Source: Candidatus Pacearchaeota archaeon
GTDB lineage: Archaea > Nanobdellota > Nanobdellia > Pacearchaeales > GW2011-AR1
Assembly (NCBI GenBank): GCA_026395775.1
Contig: JAPLYA010000138.1
Coordinates: 1 to 15,724 of the forward strand
Length of the DNA stretch: 15,724 nucleotides
Reading direction: 5' to 3'
In this document: piece after piece, positions 6,104-13,954 of the stretch
How the letters are laid out: each line of letters opens with the position of its first letter
Numbering within the stretch: position 1 is the first letter of the stretch
Translations under genes and position numbers: made by a program
The notes under the pieces: model-generated
What the model was told of the DNA's origin: nothing
Seen by the model: only the letters and a program-made list of their open reading frames with translations
The model's database searches: none

Positions 6104-7345
6104 ATGAGATTAAAAAAATCCTTTCAACTAGCATTAAATATCCTGCTGCATAGCAAATTAAGAAGCTGGTTAACCATCATAGGCATAGTCATTGGAATAG
6201 CAGCTGTTGTTTCTATTGTTTCAATAAGCCAAGGAGCCCAGCAACAATTACAGGAAAGACTTGGGGGGTTAGGAGCAGATGTTCTAACAGTTTCTCCGGG
6301 ATTTCGTCAAGCTCGTGGTTTTGAGGGGGGTTTCAGAGATTTTGGAGGCCAATCATCCACAACAACAGTTCAAAAGAATCTCACTTCAAAAGATGTTCTT
6401 GTGTTAAAAAGTTTGCCTAATGTCAAATATGTTCTGGGGCAAATTTCAGGAAGACAAGATTTAACTTATTCAAGCAAAACAGCTTCTGTAAGTATAAATG
6501 GAGTAGACATCTCTGTATGGAAAGATGTAACAACAGAAAAAATGGCTTCAGGCAGATTCCTAGTCCAATCAGATAGTTTTTCAGTTGTTCTTGGGGGAGA
6601 TTTGGTAAAATCAACTTTTCCAGATGGAATTCCTTTAAACAGCAATGTGATAATAAACGGCAAGTCATTTAAAGTGGTAGGAATAACAGAATCAGGAAGA
6701 ACAGCCTACATACCAATAGAAATTGCAAGAACAGTTCTGGATAATGTGGGTGAAAAAGAGTTTAGTTCTATATCTATAAAAATAAAAGATGTTAATCTTG
6801 CAACAGAAACAACTAATCTTATAATTTCTAGATTGATGATGTCTAGAGGCGAGATAAATGCTAAGGATCAGGATTTTACAGTAACAAATCCAGCAGATAT
6901 ACAAGCAAGCATTCAACAGACAATGAACTCTATGAGCTTGTTTTTAGGGGCGATAGCTGCAATTTCTCTTCTAGTTGGGGCAATAGGCATAGCAAATACA
7001 ATGTTCACTTCAGTGCTAGAGAAAACCCGAGAAATAGGCATAATGAAAGCAATAGGTGCTAAAAACTCAGACATCCTATCTATATTCCTGCTAAACTCTG
7101 GATTAATTGGCCTTGTCGGGGGTTTAGGGGGGGTTATTCTTGGGTATATTGGCTCTGGGCTGATTAGCTATCTGAGTAGTTCAATGGGCGGGGGGGAAAC
7201 AAGAATCCTTAGTTCAACACTGGTTACTCCGAGTTTGGTTATTCTTTCTCTTTTCTTTTCTGTTTTAATAGGGATGATAGCAGGAGCGATTCCTGCTTAT
7301 AGAGCTTCAAAGCTAAATCCTGTTGATGCTCTGAGATATGAGTGA
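6104..7345 (+). CDS. ABC transporter permease, MacB/FtsX type (413 aa)
   Basis: The layout is that of MacB: TM1 at about 22-44, a large extracytoplasmic domain (45-275), then TM2 278-300, TM3 325-350 and TM4 376-398, ending in the conserved ASKLNPVDALRYE. The sequence EKTREIGIMKAIGA (306-319), just after TM2, is the hallmark coupling-helix segment of this class. The Gly-rich stretch 64-82 is probably a flexible loop outside. With the ATPase at 4295-4975 it would form a transporter that couples ATP hydrolysis to work on a substrate at or outside the membrane (lipids, peptides or surface proteins; not determinable here). It lies 12 nt after the adaptor gene with no evident ribosome-binding site, so it is expressed as the second gene of that transcript. 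Confidence 0.92.
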   Translation: MRLKKSFQLALNILLHSKLRSWLTIIGIVIGIAAVVSIVSISQGAQQQLQERLGGLGADVLTVSPGFRQARGFEGGFRDFGGQSSTTTVQKNLTSKDVLVLKSLPNVKYVLGQISGRQDLTYSSKTASVSINGVDISVWKDVTTEKMASGRFLVQSDSFSVVLGGDLVKSTFPDGIPLNSNVIINGKSFKVVGITESGRTAYIPIEIARTVLDNVGEKEFSSISIKIKDVNLATETTNLIISRLMMSRGEINAKDQDFTVTNPADIQASIQQTMNSMSLFLGAIAAISLLVGAIGIANTMFTSVLEKTREIGIMKAIGAKNSDILSIFLLNSGLIGLVGGLGGVILGYIGSGLISYLSSSMGGGETRILSSTLVTPSLVILSLFFSVLIGMIAGAIPAYRASKLNPVDALRYE

Positions 7346-7423
7346 TAAGAGGTAAACTTCTCGTGGGGGCATGAGTATATTTTTGTCTGAGAAGTAGGGC
7401 GTATGGGTGCATATACAGACTGG

Positions 7424-7431
7424 TTATAAAA
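7424..7431 (+). promoter_or_regulatory. TATA box of the recombinase gene
   Basis: TTATAAAA is centred 24.5 bp before the ATG at 7452. This argues for a leaderless start at 7452. The longer in-frame start at 7407 lies upstream of the box and would not be on the transcript. Confidence 0.6.
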
Positions 7432-7451
7432 TCAGTTTGTCCTATACATCA

Positions 7452-8630
7452 ATGGAAGAAAAACGAGACCCTTACAAACACAAGGAAAGATGGCTTGAAT
7501 GGAAGCAGGAAGTGCAGGATAAAGGAATAGAAGGCATTTCTAAGGTTAATTCAGACCGTATACTGGCTTATCTTAATGATATGGAGTTAGGCTTAAACTT
7601 AGGGAAAGGATGCCCTAAAGAGCCAAGAAAACCCAGCAGATTAAACGACCTTAAAGGTAAGATGACTTTCTTTTCTAAGATTTTTGAACAAAAATTCAGT
7701 ATTACAGATTTAACCCAAGTCACAGAGACCCAGCTACACATGCTCTTAAAAGACATGAGAGACGGAGTCATAAAAAAGAGGAATGGAGAAAAGTTTCAAG
7801 ATACCAAGACCTTTGCCAGAGACTTTAAAGCTTTCTGGAATTGGTGGATGAAAATTAATAGGAAAAATAAAATAATCATTGAGGACATTACAGAAGACCT
7901 GAATACAAGACCTAAAGAAAAATCAACTTTTGTATTTCTTAAAAAAAGAGAAATTAAAAGACTCTCAGATGACCTAAATTTTACTAATAGAACTATAATG
8001 CACTTTGCATTAGACAGTTGTATAAGACCTCCAACAGAATTAATGAATCTAAAGAAGAATGACATTACCGAAGACTTCAAAGAGGTGCACATTAGAGATG
8101 AAATAGTAAAGAAGGGCTCTTTTGGCAGGACAAATAAATTATTTTTCTCTTCATATTTATTGAGTGAATATATTCAAAGAAAAAATCCAAAGCCAGATGA
8201 TTTTATTTTTAATTTTTGCCCCGCAAGTGTTAACAAATATTTAGGCAGACATGCAAAAAAGCTATTTGGCACTAAAATGACAAAAGGCGGAAAGCCTTAT
8301 CATAAATTAACATTATATGATTTTCGTCACATGGCATGTTGTTATTGGAGCAAGATTTTAGATAAGGATATTGAAATAATGAAAAGATTCGGCTGGAAGC
8401 AGTCTAATAAGATTCGTTATTACTCTAATTTTATCGATGATGATGAGGATGAATATAATTTAATCACTTATCTTAGTGGAGATAAATATGAATTAGAAGA
8501 AAAAAAGAAATCTGACCAAATAATAAACCTACAAAAAGAAATGTTTGAGATGAAACAACAAATATCTGACATGACTAACCTAATTCGTTCATCATTCACA
8601 AACATGAATCATATCCAAGAAGTTAGATAA
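7452..8630 (+). CDS. Tyrosine recombinase/integrase (392 aa from 7452)
   Basis: A site-specific recombinase of the tyrosine family. Numbered from 7452, residues about 8-150 form the helical N-terminal DNA-binding part and 155-345 the catalytic domain. Visible catalytic residues are R192 (CIRPPTEL), a Lys in the beta hairpin near 220-229 (KKGSFGRTNK), R292 and H293 in YDFRHM (the usual first His is Tyr289), Trp315 in FGW at the His/Trp position, and nucleophile Tyr324 in RYYSNF, at the expected spacing. The C-terminus (347-380) is a charged coiled coil. The start is set by the TATA box at 7424-7431; the open frame could begin at 7407. It stands alone, with no tRNA target visible, and may serve element integration or chromosome-level recombination. 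Confidence 0.85.
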   Translation: MEEKRDPYKHKERWLEWKQEVQDKGIEGISKVNSDRILAYLNDMELGLNLGKGCPKEPRKPSRLNDLKGKMTFFSKIFEQKFSITDLTQVTETQLHMLLKDMRDGVIKKRNGEKFQDTKTFARDFKAFWNWWMKINRKNKIIIEDITEDLNTRPKEKSTFVFLKKREIKRLSDDLNFTNRTIMHFALDSCIRPPTELMNLKKNDITEDFKEVHIRDEIVKKGSFGRTNKLFFSSYLLSEYIQRKNPKPDDFIFNFCPASVNKYLGRHAKKLFGTKMTKGGKPYHKLTLYDFRHMACCYWSKILDKDIEIMKRFGWKQSNKIRYYSNFIDDDEDEYNLITYLSGDKYELEEKKKSDQIINLQKEMFEMKQQISDMTNLIRSSFTNMNHIQEVR

Positions 8631-8693
8631 CAAAATAATAGTAATAATAATATCAAGAATCGAAAAATCAGTATTCCAGTGCATACAGATTGA

Positions 8694-8772
8694 TTTTAAA
8701 TTCAGATTTCTTATACCCACTAATGCCTTTGGGCTCGGCTCGTCACTGAGCCCTCTCTTTTTTAAATTCAGA
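8694..8772. repeat. 13-bp direct repeats flanking a GC-rich hairpin
   Basis: TTTTAAATTCAGA occurs at 8694-8706 and exactly again at 8760-8772. Between them lies 53 bp with a GC-rich hairpin unlike its surroundings. The arrangement, just after the recombinase gene, could be a small inserted element with duplicated target, a recombination site pair, or a local tandem duplication. Confidence 0.55.
8731..8763 (+). terminator. Terminator-like hairpin after the recombinase gene
   Basis: GGGCTC (8731-8736) pairs with GAGCCC (8748-8753) over an 11-nt loop, followed by CTCTTTTTT. The stem plus T-run would end the plus-strand transcript of the recombinase about 100 nt after its stop. It also separates that gene from the convergent minus-strand gene ending at 8801. 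Confidence 0.5.
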
Positions 8773-8800
8773 ATAATGATTTAATGTTCAGTTAGATGAA

Positions 8801-11800
8801 TTAAATCGCAGTAAATGCAACATTTCTAAAAACTGCATTTCCTGCATCATCTGTGATTCTAATATTCAAATTATGATTTCCGTCTCTGAAATAAACCTTC
8901 TTATAACAATTTCCATTTTTCAGACTTGTGCACATTGACCGCCATGAAGGTCTTGATTCTGTATTATCATAATACTCTACTTTATTGAAGTTTAATTCAT
9001 TAATTGTCATATTGAAATATTCATAGTTTCCAATTGTCCAATTTGTAAACTGAATAATCTGAGGAGCAGTTGTATCTACTCTAATTCTTGTTAATCTTGA
9101 TTCATCCCTATTGCCTGCAACGTCCGTTATAATAAATTGATACTCTACTTCTTGCCCATCAAATGAGCTTATATCCTGAGAAATAAATTTCTCTACATTT
9201 CTACCATTTGAACAATTACCTGAGTTTACTATAATACTTTGATTCCTTTTAACTGTCAAATTTAATAATCTACAGTTATCCTCTGTATATTTAATGTAAA
9301 AGTCGCTTCCGTTGGTATATCTTCTACTTTGTGGTTTTATTGTAGATATTTGCGGGTCTTTGCTATCTACAAATAATTCAGTTTGATTAGTTACATTCTT
9401 GCCATTTGGTAATATACCTCTGAATAACAAAACATGATTTCCATCACTTAATGATTTCTTTTGTGTATATTTATTACAATTAGTGCATAATGAACTTTCT
9501 CTTCCTCCGTTGTCAGTATAAATCAATTTAGTAAATTTATCCTGAGAGCTTAAGTTAAACATAATGCTTCTTTCACTATAAATGCCTTCAACTGGATTAA
9601 CCAATAATAAACTATTTGCTGTAACATTGGGGGGAGTCGTGCATCCATCAGTAGATGTTTCAGTCACGTTTTGATAGATAGAACCTTTAATTGAACAATC
9701 TGAATCAACGTTTGTAATTGCACAACAAGAGGCATAATTAGAGTCTATATAATACTTAACACGATTCTTTATTCCATTTGAACATTGAGACCACTGCGTA
9801 AACTGTGGCTGAGAAATATCTTCAGAGCAATAATTACAACTATTTTGCCCCAATTCCTTAAACTCTTGGATAGTTATATTCTGTCCATTATTCCATAAAT
9901 CATTTTGGAGATGAGTTATAGAATAACAAGAACTATAATTAGAATCATAGGTTACATTTGTTCTTTTCTGTTTCATTATGTCAGTAATTAAACAGGAGTC
10001 ATTTTGCCATTCTGTCGAAATAGTTTTAACACTATAGTTGCAGTAATCACAGGAAGTAGTCTTATAGTCTATAATTGTTTGATTTTGTATATTGTGGTCT
10101 GAGCATTGTTTACTATCATATTGCACACTAAATCTACTCTGATTTTGAATATCCTTTATAGTGCAAATTCCAAGATTTGACCATTCACTCCAAGAAGTAT
10201 TAACAAGATTAAGGACACAAAAATCGCAAGTCTGATTTCTAAATTCCCAATAAGTTTTATTCATTCCATTATTCCAAAGGTCAGAAGAGAGATTAGTGAT
10301 AAGATAGCATGAACTAAAGTTTGAATCGTATTCGGTTTTGCTTTTATTTTGGATATAATAATCTCCAAGTAAACAGGTCGTTTGATTTTTCCAATCACTA
10401 ATTGTAGTATTAATCATATTAGGTCTACAGAAGTCGCACAATAAATTCTGATTATATTCATATATTGTTTTATTCTGAATTATTCCGCAATTATTAGAAT
10501 CATATTGAATCAAATATCTTGATTGATTCATTTTATCATTTTTTATGCATGAGAGATTTTGCCAATTAGACCATGAAGTATTAATTAAATTTGGATTACA
10601 AATAGAAGTGCAAGTAAGGTTATTAAATTCCCATTCTGTTTTGTTATTCCAAAAATCAGTTGGATTTTGAGTTACAGCAAAACAATTTGGATAATTAGAG
10701 TCGTATAATGCTCTACTCCTATTTTGAATGATTACATTATTTGAGCATTCAGTTTGATTTTTCCAATTAGACCAATTTGTATATGCAAGAGTATAGTTGC
10801 AGAAATCGCAAGATAATAATTCTGCAGGAGGTTTATTTGAATTATCGTTACAGCCATTTGTGTCTATCCATTCTTTCGATTGATAATCTGATATATTACA
10901 CATCCCCCAAGATTCACTCAATACCCAATTTGGAGAACAGGAACAATTTATCCCAGTAGCGCCATTAATACAAATATTACATACCCCTTCAAAACAGAAG
11001 TCATTCCCTTCGACATTTTGATTTATACCTGTTAAGTCAAATTTGTTAGAATAAATTAAATTATTTGATGAGCCAGATAACGAAAGCCCATACCATCCAT
11101 TTTTTATGAGATTATTAGTAACAACCCTGTTATTGTTAGAATCCGAAAGTTCTAACCCATAATATTTGTTAGAATCAACTGTATTATTCGCAATTAAAGA
11201 TTTGTTAAGGAAATCTCCTCGTATTCCTCCGCCTTTCCAACCTTTAACATAATTATTCAGAATATTATTTTCCTCAGAAGAAAAGAACCATATCCCGTCG
11301 CTATTAACGGTAGGTAATTGAATTACTATTTGATTATTAGTTAGGGTGTTATAATTTGAACGCCCGATATAGATACCATTAGATTTAGGGTAAATATTAT
11401 TGTCTTGAATTGTAATAAAGTCCGCTTCTGAAATACGGATTGGAGAAAATGTAGAACCATTTAATAAATTCTGGGAGATAGTATTATGATTAGACTCGTA
11501 ACCAATTTCTATATCATGAACATTATTATTAAATTGATTTTTTATAATAGAGTTATACGTTGCATACGCATCAATATAAACTCCATAATTATTTGATTGG
11601 AGGTTATTATTTTCTATAGTCATGTAGCTGTTTTGACTTAGAATAATAATCCCTTTATCAAAACTATTTATATTACAATTTTTTATGGTTATCCCACTTG
11701 CCCCATTATATTTTGTAGTAATCCCATTTGAGCTTCCACTACCGATAATTTTCGCACCATTACAGTCTAATATGACATTATTTGAAGTTATAACAATACC

Positions 11801-12037
11801 GTTTGGCAGGCTATAATTTCCCGAACATAAAATTGTGTTTTGAGATATAGACATTCCATTAGTAGGAGTTGTGCAAGACGAAGGGGGAGTTAAATCGATT
11901 TCTTTCATCGTTGTTTGAGCACCTTTAATTTCTACTTCCGTAGAGATTTTCTCTCCATTAACATAAATTTCATAATTACCTTTAGGAAAAGTTAAACCAT
12001 ACTTTTGGTTATTATAATCTTGAGTTGGATAATACAT
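8801..12037 (-). CDS. Giant surface protein, C-terminal part: beta-helix, cysteine repeats, Ig-like modules (1078 aa)
   Basis: The first ATG is at 12037, but the same frame is open upstream for 38 more codons (to 12151) until the stop of the lipase-like gene, and those codons read like structured protein. I therefore think this is the C-terminal part of one interrupted gene. Domains from 12037: beta-strand module to about 45; right-handed beta-helix of NosD/pectate-lyase type, about 70-345, Asn-rich turns; a Cys-rich linker 347-409; six cysteine repeats 410-799; two or three Ig-like modules 805-1078 joined by VDSKDPQI and VDTTAPQI. By hand I count about 42 N-glycosylation sequons. There is no signal peptide of its own and no C-terminal membrane anchor. 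A role in surface adhesion or polymer binding is inference. A chance TATA-like run at 12056-12064 could allow independent expression, but without a signal peptide that product would make little sense. Confidence 0.8.
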   Translation of the reverse strand: MYYPTQDYNNQKYGLTFPKGNYEIYVNGEKISTEVEIKGAQTTMKEIDLTPPSSCTTPTNGMSISQNTILCSGNYSLPNGIVITSNNVILDCNGAKIIGSGSSNGITTKYNGASGITIKNCNINSFDKGIIILSQNSYMTIENNNLQSNNYGVYIDAYATYNSIIKNQFNNNVHDIEIGYESNHNTISQNLLNGSTFSPIRISEADFITIQDNNIYPKSNGIYIGRSNYNTLTNNQIVIQLPTVNSDGIWFFSSEENNILNNYVKGWKGGGIRGDFLNKSLIANNTVDSNKYYGLELSDSNNNRVVTNNLIKNGWYGLSLSGSSNNLIYSNKFDLTGINQNVEGNDFCFEGVCNICINGATGINCSCSPNWVLSESWGMCNISDYQSKEWIDTNGCNDNSNKPPAELLSCDFCNYTLAYTNWSNWKNQTECSNNVIIQNRSRALYDSNYPNCFAVTQNPTDFWNNKTEWEFNNLTCTSICNPNLINTSWSNWQNLSCIKNDKMNQSRYLIQYDSNNCGIIQNKTIYEYNQNLLCDFCRPNMINTTISDWKNQTTCLLGDYYIQNKSKTEYDSNFSSCYLITNLSSDLWNNGMNKTYWEFRNQTCDFCVLNLVNTSWSEWSNLGICTIKDIQNQSRFSVQYDSKQCSDHNIQNQTIIDYKTTSCDYCNYSVKTISTEWQNDSCLITDIMKQKRTNVTYDSNYSSCYSITHLQNDLWNNGQNITIQEFKELGQNSCNYCSEDISQPQFTQWSQCSNGIKNRVKYYIDSNYASCCAITNVDSDCSIKGSIYQNVTETSTDGCTTPPNVTANSLLLVNPVEGIYSERSIMFNLSSQDKFTKLIYTDNGGRESSLCTNCNKYTQKKSLSDGNHVLLFRGILPNGKNVTNQTELFVDSKDPQISTIKPQSRRYTNGSDFYIKYTEDNCRLLNLTVKRNQSIIVNSGNCSNGRNVEKFISQDISSFDGQEVEYQFIITDVAGNRDESRLTRIRVDTTAPQIIQFTNWTIGNYEYFNMTINELNFNKVEYYDNTESRPSWRSMCTSLKNGNCYKKVYFRDGNHNLNIRITDDAGNAVFRNVAFTAI
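9641..10810 (-). repeat. Six alternating cysteine-rich protein repeats
   Basis: Within the protein starting at 12037, units begin at CxxC or CxxxC pairs at residues 410, 476, 534, 604, 663 and 734, and end near 799. Units 1, 3 and 5 are long (about 66-71 residues, with a DxWNN motif). Units 2 and 4 are short (about 58-59) and lack it, so the true period is a long-short pair. Most units carry WSxW or similar near the start (422-425, 489-492, 616-619), then QNxSR or QNKS, then YDSN, resembling thrombospondin type 1 repeats. About 26 N-x-S/T sequons fall here. Confidence 0.75.
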
Positions 12038-12151
12038 ACTAAGATTATTATCACTAAAATAAAACCAATTATTTGTTTCAGAATTATGCCTTACATCTTT
12101 AAACTTAGTTAAATTATAATAGACCCCAGAATTTTTATTTTTTATTTTAAC

Positions 12152-12154
12152 TTA
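12152..12154 (-). other. In-frame TAA splitting the giant surface-protein gene
   Basis: This TAA ends the lipase-like frame (last residues KINSNQNVK). With no frameshift, the next 38 codons (12151-12038) read VKIKNKNSGVYYNLTKFKD and on into the protein starting at 12037. None of those 38 codons is ATG, GTG or TTG. One base change would give a single open frame of about 1717 codons. The options are nonsense mutation, programmed readthrough, sequencing error or genuine two-gene arrangement. Confidence 0.65.
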
Positions 12155-13954
12155 TTTTACATTTTGGTTAGAGTTTATCTTTAATACTGTTGTTGCTGGA
12201 TTAAATGTATTGCTTCTTGTATCTTGAGGGTCTATGTTATAGTCTGCGCTACCTAAGTTATATTTTTTTGCTTGAACCCCATTTCCTTTATTAAAATAAT
12301 CAATTATATCCACTTCTTTCTGAACGTTCACTGTAAAAAATCCTGTATAGTCATTTCCCTTTTCATTTGCATGATTATAATTTCCCAGAATAACTAAAGG
12401 GATATTTTTATCAAGTAAACTCGCACTGGATACCGCCACGAGCCCATCATTACCAGCTCCAGAGTCTCCAGAGTTTGATTCTTTAGTCTCGTCAGGAACG
12501 CAGGGTATTCCTTGATTACCCGTTATTACTAAGTAATTTATTTGACTGTTTAATGCATTTTTATTTAATAACCAAGTAAATTCACTTCCAACAGCAAGGT
12601 CAAGATACGCTTGAGCATATTCGTCATCTGGAGAGATTCCTAATAAGTTAGCAAGCCAGTTACATCCATAACTTGCTGGAGCAATATCCATAAGCACCCG
12701 ATTAGCAGAAAAAGCACCATGTAATGGAGAAGCAATTATAATATATTTCCTAATGTTATTATCATAAGGCACAGATGCCCCACTTGAACTTTTACCAAGA
12801 CCTTCAATATAACCCAATGTAACAAATCCCCCCATACTGTGAGATACCACATCTAATTTAGAAACAGAATAATGACTAAGAACCTCATTAATCTCATTTT
12901 TTAATAGACCTGAAGTCATAAAGTTGCTAACATTTGCAGGAATATAATAAAGTTCCCAAACATCATAATTATAATCAATTAATTCAGAAGGAATATTATT
13001 CCAATAATTCCATGTTGAAGTATCCCCTGTATCTATGCTGTCGCTTCCATGTAAACCATGTATTAGTAAGAGGGGGGTGCGTTGAGAGTTAAGCGAGTAA
13101 TAGCCCATAACGGCTGTTGGATAAGTTGAATAATCAATCGGATAAGACTCTGGGAAAGAAGATGCAGAAAAGGCTCTCATTCCTTTGTTAGACTGATATT
13201 CCTTAACAAAACCATTAATAAACTTTAATTTATCTTCTGGAATTACTTTATAATCTTTATTCTCGGTAGTAGCATAAAATAAGTTTGGTTTAGAATCAAT
13301 ATTTGACCAGTATTCTAAAGAGAGCGTATAATTTCCATTTTCTAAAAGAGAGTTAAAAGTATTATTTTCCAAAGAGTCTGAATTTATATTATCAAAAACA
13401 GTTTCATTATTTATAGACACTTTTGCCTTTCCAGTGATATTCAAATAAAAAGAATAATTTGCTTCTTCATCAATAACAATAACACCATTCCACGAAACAA
13501 ATTTATCATTTTCATTTAATACTGCTTCTTGTGGAGTCTGAAAATTTTTTAGTCCTTCATATTTTGAATTAATCTTTTCTGTTAAATAAACATTAATCAA
13601 ACTATTTTTACTAAAGTCTGCATTTTTACCATCAATTCCAGAAATTAAATCATAGTTCTTTCGAATTTCTGTTCTATAAATAATTCGCTTAGGAATGACA
13701 TTACAATCCTCAAAACAAAAAAGTTCATGGTTAAAATCTATTGTTAAAGGCTGACTGCTTTTTATGTCCTTTTCTATCTTCTCTCCAGTGTTAAACTGAT
13801 AAGATAAAGTTAAATCGTCTCCAGTTATTTTGTTGAAAGTTCCTTCATTGTCTTCAATAAGGTTTACTGTTGTCTCAAAACTTGCACTTACTAAAGAAAC
13901 ATTTAGAAAAAATAATAAACATAAAATGATTAGTGTTCCTTTAAAGAATTTCAT
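12152..13954 (-). CDS. Secreted PA14-like plus lipase-like alpha/beta hydrolase (600 aa)
   Basis: A signal peptide (1-24, core GTLIILCLLFFLNVSLV) directs export. Residues about 105-235 have the PA14 pattern: FVSWNGVIVIDEEANYSFYL (152-171), then KVSINNETVF and a closing GNYTLSLEYW, suggesting carbohydrate or surface binding. Residues about 290-555 form an alpha/beta hydrolase of the PGAP1/esterase-lipase kind: oxyanion motif LLIHGLHGS (296-304), nucleophile Ser373 in SHSMGG, probable acid Asp503 in GNDGLVAV and His528 in NYNHAN. All three catalytic residues are present, so an active esterase or lipase is likely outside the cell; the substrate is unknown. The start overlaps the preceding membrane-protein stop by 4 nt (ATGA). 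The frame ends at a TAA beyond which coding-like sequence continues, so this may be the N-terminal part of a much longer protein. Confidence 0.85.
   Translation of the reverse strand: MKFFKGTLIILCLLFFLNVSLVSASFETTVNLIEDNEGTFNKITGDDLTLSYQFNTGEKIEKDIKSSQPLTIDFNHELFCFEDCNVIPKRIIYRTEIRKNYDLISGIDGKNADFSKNSLINVYLTEKINSKYEGLKNFQTPQEAVLNENDKFVSWNGVIVIDEEANYSFYLNITGKAKVSINNETVFDNINSDSLENNTFNSLLENGNYTLSLEYWSNIDSKPNLFYATTENKDYKVIPEDKLKFINGFVKEYQSNKGMRAFSASSFPESYPIDYSTYPTAVMGYYSLNSQRTPLLLIHGLHGSDSIDTGDTSTWNYWNNIPSELIDYNYDVWELYYIPANVSNFMTSGLLKNEINEVLSHYSVSKLDVVSHSMGGFVTLGYIEGLGKSSSGASVPYDNNIRKYIIIASPLHGAFSANRVLMDIAPASYGCNWLANLLGISPDDEYAQAYLDLAVGSEFTWLLNKNALNSQINYLVITGNQGIPCVPDETKESNSGDSGAGNDGLVAVSSASLLDKNIPLVILGNYNHANEKGNDYTGFFTVNVQKEVDIIDYFNKGNGVQAKKYNLGSADYNIDPQDTRSNTFNPATTVLKINSNQNVK

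Noticed and set aside
6423..6916. Minus-strand frames inside the permease gene
   Set aside because: Mirror images of a well-supported MacB/FtsX-type gene; composition is not protein-like.
7356..7395. Inverted repeat ACTTCTC/GAGAAGT between the permease and recombinase genes
   Set aside because: Arms are only 7 bp with a 26-nt loop, and there is no clear link to a promoter or T-run; too weak to call.
7346..8800. Integrated element bounded by att sites with the recombinase
   Set aside because: No tRNA gene, no paired long att repeats and no cargo or replication genes could be identified, so an integrated element is not supported.
12035..12064. Independent leaderless promoter for the 1078-residue protein (TTTTATTTT about 23 bp before ATG 12037)
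   Set aside because: The box is poor, the upstream 38 codons look coding, and the product would lack a signal peptide; kept only as an alternative.
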